From: an uncultured Verrucomicrobiales bacterium
GTDB lineage: Bacteria; Verrucomicrobiota; Verrucomicrobiia; Verrucomicrobiales; Akkermansiaceae
DNA length: 43,180 nt
Direction: 5' to 3'
Assembly (NCBI GenBank): GCA_937969495.1
Contig: CALBVY010000014.1
Span: 1 to 43,180, forward strand
The notes under the pieces are model-generated. The model worked only from the letters and a program-made list of their open reading frames with translations. It was not told the origin of the DNA and did no database searches. A program made the translations under genes and the position numbers. Positions 1 to 7,925 of this stretch are shown one piece after another (positions within the stretch are counted from its first letter, which is position 1; each line of letters opens with the position of its first letter).

Positions 1-19
1 CGATTTTTGTATTTTTCAT
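1..19 (-). CDS. Start of a B12-riboswitch-controlled gene (cut by window edge)
   Basis: An ATG at 19..17 on the minus strand opens a frame reading M-K-N-T-K-I before the window ends. It lies about 43 bases downstream of a cobalamin riboswitch aptamer, and a possible Shine-Dalgarno (AGGGA at 36..32) sits 12 bases upstream. Genes under such riboswitches are usually cobalamin transporters of the BtuB/TonB-dependent type, cobalamin biosynthesis enzymes, or B12-independent isozymes. Which of these applies cannot be told from six codons. Confidence 0.5.
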
Positions 20-31
20 GGTATTGAGTGG

Positions 32-50
32 TCCCTGTTTAACGCAGGAA
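32..50 (-). promoter_or_regulatory. Expression-platform hairpin masking a Shine-Dalgarno
   Basis: On the minus strand TTCCTG (50..45), loop CGTTAAA (44..38) and CAGGGA (37..32) form a 6-bp stem with one G-U pair. The 3' arm contains AGGGA, the only Shine-Dalgarno-like sequence before the ATG at 19. The hairpin follows the B12 box directly and has no T-tract. Translational control is therefore more likely than termination. The pairing is seen in the sequence; its regulatory role is inferred. Confidence 0.5.
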
Positions 51-61
51 GTTTCTCATAC

Positions 62-240
62 CCTTCAGGCTGGTAGTCTGGCTTGCTTTGGCTGTTTTTT
101 TGAAAAACCTATCCTTGGCTTACAGTGGCGTAACCGCTCCGGAATGATCGTTACCTCATGGCATTGATTTCACCGGATTCCCCATCGATTTCCTGCCCGT
201 GCTACGGGCCTCCCGAAAGGTGCCGTAGCAGAACTGCGGC
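62..240 (-). promoter_or_regulatory. Cobalamin (B12) riboswitch aptamer
   Basis: Read on the minus strand, this stretch carries the hallmark blocks of a cobalamin riboswitch in the right order. A 7-bp stem-loop GCTACGG/CCGTAGC pairs 229..223 with 207..201. The core GAATCCGGTGAAA is at 180..168, and CGCCACTGTA is at 130..121. The 3' B12 box AAGCCAGACTACCAGCC is at 84..68, close to the family consensus. The segment between the core and CGCCACTGTA contains TTCCGGAGCGG, which pairs with the TCCGG of the core. The element starts about 55 bases downstream of the stop of the LolA-like gene, so it probably has its own promoter. It is expected to bind adenosyl- or methylcobalamin and repress the gene starting at 19. 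The outer ends of the aptamer are approximate. Confidence 0.9.
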
Positions 241-295
241 GGGCGGAGACTGGGGTAGGAGAGGGATGATGACAACCCCAAAGTGGATCATACCT

Positions 296-1018
296 CTAAC
301 GCAGTCCTTTTTTGATAGGTTTGGGTTTTTCAAATTCCATGTAGGTGATCCCTGTGACCTTTTGCGTGCCTGTCTTATAGGTTTCTACATTCATCTTCTC
401 AAGTGTTTGCACGTCACCTACTTTCATGGTGTTGGTGACATGGAAGCGCTTCATGAGCTGTCCCTCGCGGTTATAGCCAGAGACCTGCATGAGAGCGCCG
501 AATTTCTGGTGCACCCAGATATAGACAATGCCGTAGCTGCCACCTTTGCTGGGGTTAGTCAGGCGAATTTTGTGGCACTTTTGTGTTTTGATCGTCTCCG
601 TGCCTTCGATCTTGGGGTTAGGCCAGTAGAGGAAGCGAAAGGCGAGATCCTCATAGGTGAGATCGGTATTCATGATAGGCTGAGAGAGCTTGTTATCGGG
701 AAATCTAATGGTCTTTCCGTTGACGATTTCAAAGAGGTCAAAATTGTTTTTTTTCAGTCGCATGTGGAATTTCTGCCACTCTTTCTTTTTATAAAATTGA
801 AACTGAATGTTCTCACCGCGGAGAAAGAGACCGATCGGTATACGCTCGCCTTTTTTCCGTAGATTCCCCGTTAGGCTGTTTTGTTGCAGGGTGGCAGAGA
901 GCCGGACTCCTTCGAGGATTTTTTCTGCCGCTTTATCTGCCTTGGCTGGAGTTGAAAAGATGGCGGTGTAGGCAAAGGCTACGGCGGCAAAAATAGGAAG
1001 GTGAGTTCGGGTTGTCAT
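296..1018 (-). CDS. LolA-like outer membrane lipoprotein-sorting family protein
   Basis: A 240-residue secreted protein. The chosen ATG at 1018 gives a clean signal peptide (residues 1-26: basic start, hydrophobic core, A-K-A site). Longer in-frame starts at 1039 or 1132 only add unrelated sequence, and none has a convincing Shine-Dalgarno. The mature part is beta-rich and has the pattern L-T-Y-E-D-L-A-F-R-F-L-Y-W followed by a C-x-K-I-R-L strand and W-V-H-x-K-F-G-A-L. I associate this with the LolA-like family (the TP0789-type 'lipoprotein-sorting protein' group) common in Verrucomicrobiota. Such proteins probably bind lipid or lipoprotein in the periplasm, but their role is not established. 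It runs head-to-head with the next gene across 158 bases. The family call is from recognition, not from a search. Confidence 0.6.
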   Translation of the reverse strand: MTTRTHLPIFAAVAFAYTAIFSTPAKADKAAEKILEGVRLSATLQQNSLTGNLRKKGERIPIGLFLRGENIQFQFYKKKEWQKFHMRLKKNNFDLFEIVNGKTIRFPDNKLSQPIMNTDLTYEDLAFRFLYWPNPKIEGTETIKTQKCHKIRLTNPSKGGSYGIVYIWVHQKFGALMQVSGYNREGQLMKRFHVTNTMKVGDVQTLEKMNVETYKTGTQKVTGITYMEFEKPKPIKKGLR

Positions 1019-1176
1019 GCTGGAAAAATAACACTTCATCCCTTTATAGACGACAAGGATAAAATAGTTATTCACAAAATGATGTTTTTCTTTCGAAATT
1101 TTAAAAATGATGCTTGAGGGTTGCTGGTTCAAGGCATTGTATTGGGAGAGATCTTTGACCCCTTTTTCTATCCATT

Positions 1177-2151
1177 ATGAGCTTACGCAAGCAACTCTCC
1201 GAAGCACTCCCGGAATATCTTCCTGCTAATCCTAAAGAAGCGATTAAGGGGACCGAGCTTATTCGCTTGATTCGGATGAAACTGGAGGGGAATTATTCAG
1301 ATGCTTCTCTCCGCTATCACTTCTCGATTATGTCGTGTGATCCTACCTCACCCATTGCCAAGGTGGAAAAAGGCCAGGGTTATTATCGCCGTACATCACC
1401 GGTGCCAGCGCTCTCAAGTGCCCAGGAGATCTATTCTCAGTATCAAGGACGGCTAGATGATATCCAGGGGCATCATTCTGAGGTAGATCATGCGATGATG
1501 CGCATCCGTAAGTTCCGCGCGATTGTGAACAAGTGGTGTGATGTAAATGGGCGTTTTCCCTTTGCGTTCCGTGAGCCCTTTAGTGCTGATGCTCCCTTGG
1601 GTAACTTATGGAAATTCCCTGAGATGATCTTGGTAGATGGTGAGAGTGGGGAGGATGATGAGCAAGCTTCAGCGTTGCTTAAATTAAAGTCACAGTTGGG
1701 ACTTCCACCGTTTCGGGTACATGCGGCACGGCTGCGTATTCTTCCAGCGCACCACTCGTTCCGTGAGGATTTTTTCCAGACTCTGAGTGCCTCTGTATGG
1801 GCGCAGGGTGGGGAGCTGATTTATGCAGCACCTATTGAGGATGAGGCTCTTTCTGATGCTATCCGGCGTCTAAGTACTACCTTTGGTATTGGGGTCACTA
1901 CATTTGGTCTCACTGCGGAAATTTTAGATGATTTACCCCGTCCAGCTAATATTTTGAATGCCCACCCTCGTGAGACTGAGGCTTTGATGGAGCGGCTGGA
2001 TGTAACAAAGATATCTGCTGTTAAATCACGCCCGCATATTGATTGGGCTGCATTAGAGTCCATCCGTGGTGATAGCGGAGAAGTTGATAAACTTCTTGCG
2101 TGGCTATCAGAAAGTGCGGAATCAGGCCGCATCTTATCTTACGAGGAGTGA
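1177..2151 (+). CDS. Conserved hypothetical protein with N-terminal winged-helix-like region
   Basis: A soluble 324-residue protein with no signal peptide or membrane span. Residues about 1-70 look like a small winged-helix domain: a helical start, L-I-R-L-I-R-M-K-L-E, then a short basic strand ending K-G-Q-G-Y-Y-R-R. Residues about 95-260 resemble the C-terminal domain of HARE-HTH/COG2958-type proteins, with F-P-E-M-I-L-V-D-G, a long L-K-L-K-S-Q-L-G-L-P-P segment and S-A-S-V-W-A-Q-G-G-E-L-I-Y-A-A. Those relatives are linked to DNA binding or nuclease-like folds, but I cannot point to catalytic residues here. It stands alone: divergent from the LolA-like gene, with its stop 14 bases from the convergent TIGR03790 gene. 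A cytoplasmic DNA-associated role is a guess. Confidence 0.65.
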   Translation: MSLRKQLSEALPEYLPANPKEAIKGTELIRLIRMKLEGNYSDASLRYHFSIMSCDPTSPIAKVEKGQGYYRRTSPVPALSSAQEIYSQYQGRLDDIQGHHSEVDHAMMRIRKFRAIVNKWCDVNGRFPFAFREPFSADAPLGNLWKFPEMILVDGESGEDDEQASALLKLKSQLGLPPFRVHAARLRILPAHHSFREDFFQTLSASVWAQGGELIYAAPIEDEALSDAIRRLSTTFGIGVTTFGLTAEILDDLPRPANILNAHPRETEALMERLDVTKISAVKSRPHIDWAALESIRGDSGEVDKLLAWLSESAESGRILSYEE

Positions 2152-2165
2152 TCCAGTATCCACGC

Positions 2166-3731
2166 TTACTTGGCCTTACCGCCATTTTTCTTTGCTGGTG
2201 GTGGCGCTGGGGGATCTAGAATATTGAGTAAGCCTACTACGGACTTCACCTCGGGTATTTCTCCAAACATGCTACGTGCTTCTTTGAGTGTGGCCACGGC
2301 GAGTTTTTTCTCACCGGAGCTGCGCTGAATGTCTGCTTGGTAGAGCCATTGACGGAGGCGGTCTGCTTCTTTGAGGTGTTTTTTACTGGCGGTCTGAAAG
2401 AATGCGGTGGCGATTTCATGTTGCTTACGCGCTCTATACCAGAGACCAAGGTATTCATAAAATCTGGCATTACCCTTATCGGCTGCTGTGGTGCGTAGCT
2501 TTTTGACCATGGTTTCAGGTTCGTTGCCCCAGCGTTGGTTAGCCACACGGATAGCGCGGAAGTCTTTGTCATCATAGGCTACTGTGCCAGTGCCATTGAG
2601 ATGTAAAAATGGACGATAAAGAGGGTCTCCTAACACTACATTTTGCCATGATAGATAGGGGATGGCCATATAAGCAGCTTCCACGAGAGTGTGTCCCTTC
2701 AGCAAGCTATCGTGGAAAATATCAAGGTGGTGCGTTAATTGAAGGTAAGGTTCATAGACGTTGCCCAGTGTGGCGGTAGCACCATGAGCGAGGATGGCAC
2801 CGGTCCAATTTTTTTTCGAGTCGCGGAGTTTGCTGGCACTAAAGGAGTGCAGATGCACTGCTACAGCACCACGGCGGAATTTGAATGCTGGGTTAAGGAG
2901 GGGGCCGTTTTTATGTTTTGTATACCAGCCGAAATAGAGTGCCGCATCATGCATGGGGTAGTTGGTGGTAAAGGTCTGTTTATTAGCATCTACTACGGTG
3001 GGGATACCTGCTGCGTCATTGCGCCGTGCGATATGATCCAGCCACTGGTCGCCAGTTTTATAGCGGCTGCCTTTGAGCGCTTTATCCAGATAACACATTC
3101 CCCAGAGCCCTTGTTGTTCTGTAGCGATAGCATCATCGATCATTTGTTTGCAGATGGGGTAGCTTGGGCCATCAATCCTGCCGACTAACATCATGTGTGC
3201 GATCTCTGCTTTGCTAATACTCTGGTTCTTTTTAAAATACGGATTATTCAGTGGTCCCACGGTAAGTATTCCGTAGACGCCGGATAGTGCTAGTTCCGAG
3301 TCCACACTGGCTTCAGTGGCCTTAGCAAAGTGTGCAGGTAGCTGCTGCGTAGATGTTTGAGTAACAGGGCTGCGCTTAATTTTAAAAGGTACGCCACGCA
3401 TGCAGACAAGTGTGCTTACCTTGCTACGAATAGGGAGTGAGAATCCCTGAGCATTTTTCCCCATCTTCCAGAAGCCCTGCGTGATGAGTGCTTGCCGTAG
3501 AGGATCACGCAGGCTGGTGTCATAGTCTGCTCGACTTATTTCGTCTTTGTTAGGAAGCTTGAGTCCGATCAAATTTGCCTGAGGAATCTCTCTCGCTTTG
3601 GCGTAATACTCTGCTAGTTCCTTGGATTCGGCGATCGCGCTGTTATAGAGCACCACCACACGCTCAGGAGATATCGGCGCGGCACTGAGGAGTGGTGTGA
3701 GTAAACAGAGAATGGTTAGAATTTTATTCAT
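2166..3731 (-). CDS. TIGR03790 family secreted protein
   Basis: A 521-residue exported protein of unknown function. Residues 1-18 form a signal peptide. The next part has features typical of TIGR03790 proteins: a V-V-V-L-Y-N-S-A strand, S-x-E-L-A-E-Y-Y-A-K-A-R-x-I-P, N-L-I-G-L, and E-I-S-R-x-x-Y. Later come L-V-G-R-I-D-G-P and, near residue 365, V-L-G-D-P-L-Y-R-P, which recalls caspase/gingipain-like folds. The C-terminal 130 residues are helical and TPR-like and end in a P/A/K-rich tail. The start is fixed by a 4-base overlap (3728..3731) with the upstream metallo-hydrolase gene, so the two are almost certainly co-transcribed. Substrate and activity are unknown. Confidence 0.8.
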   Translation of the reverse strand: MNKILTILCLLTPLLSAAPISPERVVVLYNSAIAESKELAEYYAKAREIPQANLIGLKLPNKDEISRADYDTSLRDPLRQALITQGFWKMGKNAQGFSLPIRSKVSTLVCMRGVPFKIKRSPVTQTSTQQLPAHFAKATEASVDSELALSGVYGILTVGPLNNPYFKKNQSISKAEIAHMMLVGRIDGPSYPICKQMIDDAIATEQQGLWGMCYLDKALKGSRYKTGDQWLDHIARRNDAAGIPTVVDANKQTFTTNYPMHDAALYFGWYTKHKNGPLLNPAFKFRRGAVAVHLHSFSASKLRDSKKNWTGAILAHGATATLGNVYEPYLQLTHHLDIFHDSLLKGHTLVEAAYMAIPYLSWQNVVLGDPLYRPFLHLNGTGTVAYDDKDFRAIRVANQRWGNEPETMVKKLRTTAADKGNARFYEYLGLWYRARKQHEIATAFFQTASKKHLKEADRLRQWLYQADIQRSSGEKKLAVATLKEARSMFGEIPEVKSVVGLLNILDPPAPPPAKKNGGKAK

Positions 3732-4525
3732 GATTGATACGTAAGGGGGAAGGTCAGTTTAAGCCCATCATGGGCGAAGCGACAGCGCGGTGGAAGCTGG
3801 ACGTTAGGGACGTCAAGCTCATGGGAGATATGGGTGAAGTAAGTTTGCTCGGCATCTATTCTTTTAGCTGCGGCGAGGGCTTCGGCTAAGCTCATGTGGG
3901 TAGGGTGGTGCCGCTCGTGGAGGCAGTCGAGAATGAGGATCTGAATATTTTCTAGCAGGTGCATGCTTTCCTCCGGGATGATCTTTACATCGGGAAGGTA
4001 GGCGATGCTTGGTATGTCTGGAGCATCAAACCGATAGCCGTGAGTCTCTACCGCACCGTGAATCACTGGGACTGGTGTAATGGTGAGTTTTTCCAGCTGC
4101 ACGGGAGCGGTGATCTCGATTGGGTCTGGCTTGATGTAGCCTTTGTAGGTGTTTGTTGGGAGGAAAGCCCACTCGAAGATACGCTGAAGCTCAGCTAGGC
4201 AGGAGGGGGAGCCATAGAGTGGGAGTGGATCTTGGCGATGCCAGCAGAATGCACGAAGCTCATCAAAGCCGGTGATATGATCAAGGTGTGCGTGGGTGTA
4301 AAAAACAGCATCCACTCTAGCTAATCCTTCACGTAGTGCTTGCTCACGCAGGTCTGGGCCACTATCTACCAAGATCGATAAGTCATTAATCTGCAGATGA
4401 ATAGAAGATCGGGTGCGTGTAAGCAGTGGATCGTCTGAGCTGCATATTTTACAGGTACAGCCGATTACAGGCACACCAGTGGATGTGCTGGTGCCCAGAA
4501 ATGTGAGTGAAATTTCAGGTTTCAA
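3728..4525 (-). CDS. MBL-fold metallo-hydrolase, PhnP-like
   Basis: A 265-residue cytoplasmic metallo-beta-lactamase-fold hydrolase. The N-terminal L-G-T-S-T-S-T-G-V-P motif is followed by the Cys cluster C23-x-C25-x-x-C28, the zinc site of the PhnP branch. The metal-binding motif T-H-A-H-L-D-H is at 77-83. Further ligands appear as D-C-L-H-E-R-H-H around 200 and T-H-I-S-H-E-L near the C-terminus. PhnP is a phosphodiesterase acting on cyclic phosphate products of phosphonate breakdown, but no phn genes are nearby. The true substrate may be another cyclic phosphate or phosphodiester. It overlaps the downstream TIGR03790 gene by 4 bases and diverges from recN across 55 bases. Confidence 0.85.
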   Translation of the reverse strand: MKPEISLTFLGTSTSTGVPVIGCTCKICSSDDPLLTRTRSSIHLQINDLSILVDSGPDLREQALREGLARVDAVFYTHAHLDHITGFDELRAFCWHRQDPLPLYGSPSCLAELQRIFEWAFLPTNTYKGYIKPDPIEITAPVQLEKLTITPVPVIHGAVETHGYRFDAPDIPSIAYLPDVKIIPEESMHLLENIQILILDCLHERHHPTHMSLAEALAAAKRIDAEQTYFTHISHELDVPNVQLPPRCRFAHDGLKLTFPLTYQS

Positions 4526-4580
4526 CTTGGCGATAGCTTGGCATAATTACCCGCGTCTCAAAAGAGCATAAAAACACAGC

Positions 4581-6230
4581 ATGCTAAGTTTACTTAAAAT
4601 CAATCATCTCGCCCTAGTGGATAAGCTTATCTGGCATCTGGATACAGGGCTAGTGGGCGTGACCGGAGAGACGGGCGCGGGGAAATCTGTGATCGTAGGT
4701 GCACTCAAGCTCATTCTTGGTGAGCGTGCCGATAAATCGTTGATCCGCACTGGCGAGGATACTTGCACGGTAGAGGCTGTGTTTGATCTTACTGATGCGC
4801 CAGCAGTGAATGCCATCTTGGAAGATAGTGGGCTGGATACTTGTGATGATGGTCAGCTGATTATAAAACGCGTTATTGGTCAATCGTCTAACAAACAATT
4901 TATTAATAACTCACCAGCTACATTGGGGGTGCTGAAGCGGATGGGTAGCTATCTAGTAGATCTTCACGGGCCACATGATCATCAGGGGCTGCTGTCTACG
5001 GAGCGTCAGCTTTCTATGTTAGATGCTTATGCTGGTGCGGCGAAGGATCGTCAGGGGTATTACCAAGCGTGGCAGCAGTGGCGCACCGCTGAGGATAGCT
5101 TACGTGACTTTCAGTCTTCAGGAATTACCGAAGAGCGGGAGCTGGATTTACTGCGGCACCAGCTTACCGAGATTGATGAAGCTCAGCCTGATCCTGCTGA
5201 AGAGGAGGATCTTGAGGGGAAGTTTCAGCGGGCTGCTAATAGCTCTCGTCTCGTTGAACTGGCTGCTGGTGCTACACAGCTTATTTCCCAAGGTGAAGAT
5301 GCACTGATGGATAGATTAGGTCAGCTGCAGAAGATCTGCCGAGATCTAGAAAGCTTAGATCCTGAGCTGCGAGAGTCCTTGGAAGGCCTTGATCGGGCTG
5401 TGATGGAACTGCAGGAAATTGATAGTAGTCTAACCGTTTACCTCGATAGTCTGAGCACAGATCCTGGTGAACTGGCAGCTCTGGAGCAGCGTATTAATAC
5501 GCTTGAGAGTCTTAAACGTAAATACGGCCCTAGTCTGAGTGATGTGCTAGCACGCCGTGCAGAAGTGGCTGGAAAGTTAGACTCGGTGGAAAATCATGAG
5601 GAGCGACTAGAGGAGCTGGAAAATGCAGTGGCGCAGTCCCTTGAGCGAGTAAATGCTGCGGGGCGGCAATTGAGTGATCAACGGAGGAAAGCGGCACCTA
5701 AGCTGGCGAAGGAGATTTCTCGTCACCTTAAAGAGCTTGGCTTTAAGCAAGCTGCATTTGAAGTGAGTTTACTGCCGCATACTACACCTGACTCCGGTGG
5801 TCTGGAGGGGGTGGAGTTTGAATTTGGGCCTAATCCTGGTGAGCCTCTTAAGCCGTTACGAAAGATTGCTTCTAGTGGTGAGATTTCCAGAGTGATGCTC
5901 TCAGTGAAGAGTGCACTTGCGGAGCAGGATGCCACACCGTTGATGGTTTTTGATGAAATTGATGCCAATGTTGGAGGCGAAATAGCTAGGGCGGTGGGTG
6001 AGAAAATGGCGCACTTAGGGGAGCGTCACCAGGTGGTAGCGATTACCCATTTTCCTCAAGTGGCAGCTGTCGCTGCACATCACTTTGTGGTGAGTAAAGA
6101 AGTCCGAGATGGGCGCACTTGTTCCCAGCTGGAGCAGGTTGAGGGTGAGGCGCGGATCGGTGAGCTTATCAGGATGCTCGGTGGAGGTGGAGAGCAGGTA
6201 CGTGCGATGGCAGAAAGCCTGTTAGCCTAA
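4581..6230 (+). CDS. recN: DNA repair protein RecN
   Basis: A 549-residue SMC-like ATPase that acts early in double-strand break repair by recombination. The Walker A motif G-E-T-G-A-G-K-S is at residues 29-36. A charged coiled-coil region spans about 150-380. The ABC-type signature A-S-S-G-E-I-S-R-V-M-L-S begins near 430, followed by Walker B P-L-M-V-F-D-E-I-D-A at about 453-462 and an A-I-T-H-F-P-Q-V-A switch. Length and order match full-length RecN. The 55-base gap to the divergent hydrolase gene must hold both promoters; I see no obvious LexA-type palindrome there. The stop lies 13 bases from the convergent membrane-protein gene. Confidence 0.95.
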   Translation: MLSLLKINHLALVDKLIWHLDTGLVGVTGETGAGKSVIVGALKLILGERADKSLIRTGEDTCTVEAVFDLTDAPAVNAILEDSGLDTCDDGQLIIKRVIGQSSNKQFINNSPATLGVLKRMGSYLVDLHGPHDHQGLLSTERQLSMLDAYAGAAKDRQGYYQAWQQWRTAEDSLRDFQSSGITEERELDLLRHQLTEIDEAQPDPAEEEDLEGKFQRAANSSRLVELAAGATQLISQGEDALMDRLGQLQKICRDLESLDPELRESLEGLDRAVMELQEIDSSLTVYLDSLSTDPGELAALEQRINTLESLKRKYGPSLSDVLARRAEVAGKLDSVENHEERLEELENAVAQSLERVNAAGRQLSDQRRKAAPKLAKEISRHLKELGFKQAAFEVSLLPHTTPDSGGLEGVEFEFGPNPGEPLKPLRKIASSGEISRVMLSVKSALAEQDATPLMVFDEIDANVGGEIARAVGEKMAHLGERHQVVAITHFPQVAAVAAHHFVVSKEVRDGRTCSQLEQVEGEARIGELIRMLGGGGEQVRAMAESLLA

Positions 6231-6243
6231 TTTTTCCGCCCTC

Positions 6244-7080
6244 TTACTTGCGATCAGGAGATATCATGGTGTTGATGATGGGTTCGAACTCAGAACCCGA
6301 GGAGTTCTGTGTGGGAGCTTCTAGGATCTCGATCCGCCATGCGAGTGCGCGGTCTAGGGCGTAGGCATTAAAGTCGCCCGCTTGGTGGAAGCCATCGGTC
6401 GCTGTGATTTCAATGTTTTTATCACCATTGTTAAACTCTCCGTTGCTAAAATAGATGGTGATTGGATCTCCGACGCTGGTTTTCTCTGCATTGCGGAAAT
6501 AAACACGCAGGGCACCAGAGCCACTGTTGTCTTCAGCGAGTGTGATACTTGCGGCAGGGATGATTTGTGCGCCAAGCTTGATACCTGTCATACCTTCTGG
6601 ATTTTTCCAGAAAGTTTTGAAGTCACTTATGGTGATGTATTTCCCTTCAATGGGAAACTTTAGTGTCTCTGCTGCTTTTCCTAGATGATTTTTCTCATAG
6701 AGAAATAGATACCCCCAAGTAGCAAGGCCAAGAAATAGTATGGCTAAGGCGCTTAGGGTAACTTTTTCGATGATGCTGAGCCTTGTTCTTTGAATGGTAT
6801 TGGTAGTGGTGCTAGAGGGGGTGTTTTCTGGGGTTTCTGGTTGATTCTTGAGTTCGCTTTTGGATGTCACTTCTTTGGCTGAATCAGCAGGAGGGGGTGT
6901 GGGTGCTATTTTTTGCTCTGTAGTAGCTTCTACAGGTGGCATTGGCTGAGGAGTGGGTGCCTCAGTAGTATTGATCTCGCTATCGGGCAGATCATTTGCG
7001 AGATCCCAGAGATCGTCTTCTTCCAGTTGGCCTGTGAGCTCATGTGCTTTGCGCGCTGTTCTATGTTTACCGTTATCCAT
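6244..7080 (-). CDS. Hypothetical single-span membrane protein
   Basis: A 278-residue protein I do not recognise. It has three parts: a cytoplasmic N-terminus of about 105 residues, acidic then rich in Pro, Thr and Glu; one membrane helix at about 109-127 flanked by charged residues; and a folded domain of about 145 residues, presumably periplasmic. The C-terminal domain contains strands such as I-T-I-Y-F-S-N-G-E-F and L-A-W-R-I-E-I-L-E-A. The acidic, Pro-rich head followed by one helix is a common design for envelope-anchored proteins. It is convergent with recN and divergent from the ferredoxin gene across 153 bases. Confidence 0.7.
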   Translation of the reverse strand: MDNGKHRTARKAHELTGQLEEDDLWDLANDLPDSEINTTEAPTPQPMPPVEATTEQKIAPTPPPADSAKEVTSKSELKNQPETPENTPSSTTTNTIQRTRLSIIEKVTLSALAILFLGLATWGYLFLYEKNHLGKAAETLKFPIEGKYITISDFKTFWKNPEGMTGIKLGAQIIPAASITLAEDNSGSGALRVYFRNAEKTSVGDPITIYFSNGEFNNGDKNIEITATDGFHQAGDFNAYALDRALAWRIEILEAPTQNSSGSEFEPIINTMISPDRK

Positions 7081-7150
7081 GTTGTTGCGTTACGGTGTGC
7101 AAGGTGTATAAATAGGCAGTTTGCTGCAAGGTGATTTTTTAGTTGGCGAT

Positions 7151-7235
7151 ATGGTATAGGATTTCTGACTTGCGTACTCGGCGTTCTTAGGCGAAGGAAC
7201 TGTCGTTCGAAGTATTTCAACTCCACCTATACCAT
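7151..7235 (+). repeat. 10-bp inverted repeat spanning ferredoxin 5' leader and start codon
   Basis: ATGGTATAGG at 7151..7160 is the exact reverse complement of CCTATACCAT at 7226..7235, which includes the first two bases of the ferredoxin ATG. If both arms are transcribed they could close a 65-base loop and hide the start codon. The match is seen directly; the function is inferred. A 10-bp inverted pair at this range is expected a few times by chance in 43 kb, so its placement is the only reason to record it. Confidence 0.4.
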
Positions 7236-7470
7236 GGCAGACAAAGAAGACAAAAATCCGGAAAACGTGAAGGGCATTTTTTACGTAGACAGTCAGTGCA
7301 TTGATTGTGATCTATGCCGTGAGACTGCGCCAAATAATTTCACCCGTGAAGAGGACGAGGGTTATTCCTACGTTTATAAGCAGCCGGAGACCGATGAAGA
7401 GCGTGAGCAATGCATCGAGGCCATGGATGGCTGCCCAGTGGAAGCCATTGGCGATGATGGCGGAGCGTAG
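7234..7470 (+). CDS. Small 4Fe-4S ferredoxin
   Basis: A 78-residue acidic electron carrier. The Cys pattern C-I-D-C-D-L-C at 23-29 and a later C-P (residue 67) match a single [4Fe-4S] cluster of the bacterial ferredoxin type. A further Cys lies at residue 60 in E-Q-C-I-E-A-M-D-G-C-P. The P-V-E-A-I tail after the last cysteine is typical. There is no second cluster motif, so it probably carries one cluster in the cytoplasm. The partner enzyme is unknown. The 3' end overlaps the DciA-like gene by 14 bases in another frame, suggesting coupled translation. Confidence 0.9.
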   Translation: MADKEDKNPENVKGIFYVDSQCIDCDLCRETAPNNFTREEDEGYSYVYKQPETDEEREQCIEAMDGCPVEAIGDDGGA

Positions 7471-7858
7471 GCCAAGATCGAGAAAGGCATCTGCCAGAAA
7501 AGGCATGAGCCGTGTCCGTGCGAAGCTTCTCACGGAGTGGCGTGGGGGCATTGATCCGCCGCACCCTGCTCGGAATATTCATCAACCTTCTGAGTATTTA
7601 GATGATTTACTGAGGGCTGTGGGTCTCTCGGATGGCGTTGATGAAGAGCGCTTAAAAACAGTCTGGAATCAGGTGGCTGGTGCATTTGTTTCTAAGCACA
7701 CCGTGCCAGATTCTATTCGTGATGGGGTGCTTGTGCTCAGAGTGGTGCAGCCTGCCATGAAATTTCATCTCCAGCAGATGAGTGGGAAACTCTTAGAAAA
7801 CCTCCACCAAGAGTTAGGGAAAGATACGGTAAAGAAGGTGGTTTTTAAAATTGGTTAA
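7457..7858 (+). CDS. dciA: DciA-like (DUF721) replicative helicase loader
   Basis: A 133-residue basic protein of the DUF721/DciA family. DciA loads or assists the replicative helicase DnaB in bacteria that lack DnaC or DnaI. Visible family features are the V-W-N-Q-V-A-G segment, then a strand pair D-G-V-L-V-L-R-V and a helix with H-L-Q-Q-M-S-G-K-L-L, ending in V-x-K-V-V-F-K-I-G. The N-terminal 20 residues are strongly basic and fit DNA contact. I chose the ATG at 7457, inside the ferredoxin gene. ATGs at 7454 and 7505 are alternatives, and the latter gives a 117-residue protein that drops the basic stretch. Confidence 0.75.
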   Translation: MAERRPRSRKASARKGMSRVRAKLLTEWRGGIDPPHPARNIHQPSEYLDDLLRAVGLSDGVDEERLKTVWNQVAGAFVSKHTVPDSIRDGVLVLRVVQPAMKFHLQQMSGKLLENLHQELGKDTVKKVVFKIG

Positions 7859-7925
7859 GCCATTTCTTCAAGCACAAACTCGTTTGTTAATTGTTCAATT
7901 CATCGATAGGGTGACATCGGGTTTA

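Noticed and set aside
158-862. Open plus-strand frame of 234 codons opposite the LolA-like gene
   Set aside because: It is antisense to a gene with a clear signal peptide and family pattern, runs through the riboswitch region, and its product has no recognisable features.
2739-3188. Open plus-strand frame opposite the TIGR03790 gene
   Set aside because: It is a shadow of a well-supported gene, with no own upstream signals or domain pattern.
7874-7887. ACAAAC/GTTTGT symmetry after the DciA-like gene as a terminator
   Set aside because: The two arms are only two bases apart, leaving at most a very short stem once a loop forms, and no T-tract follows.
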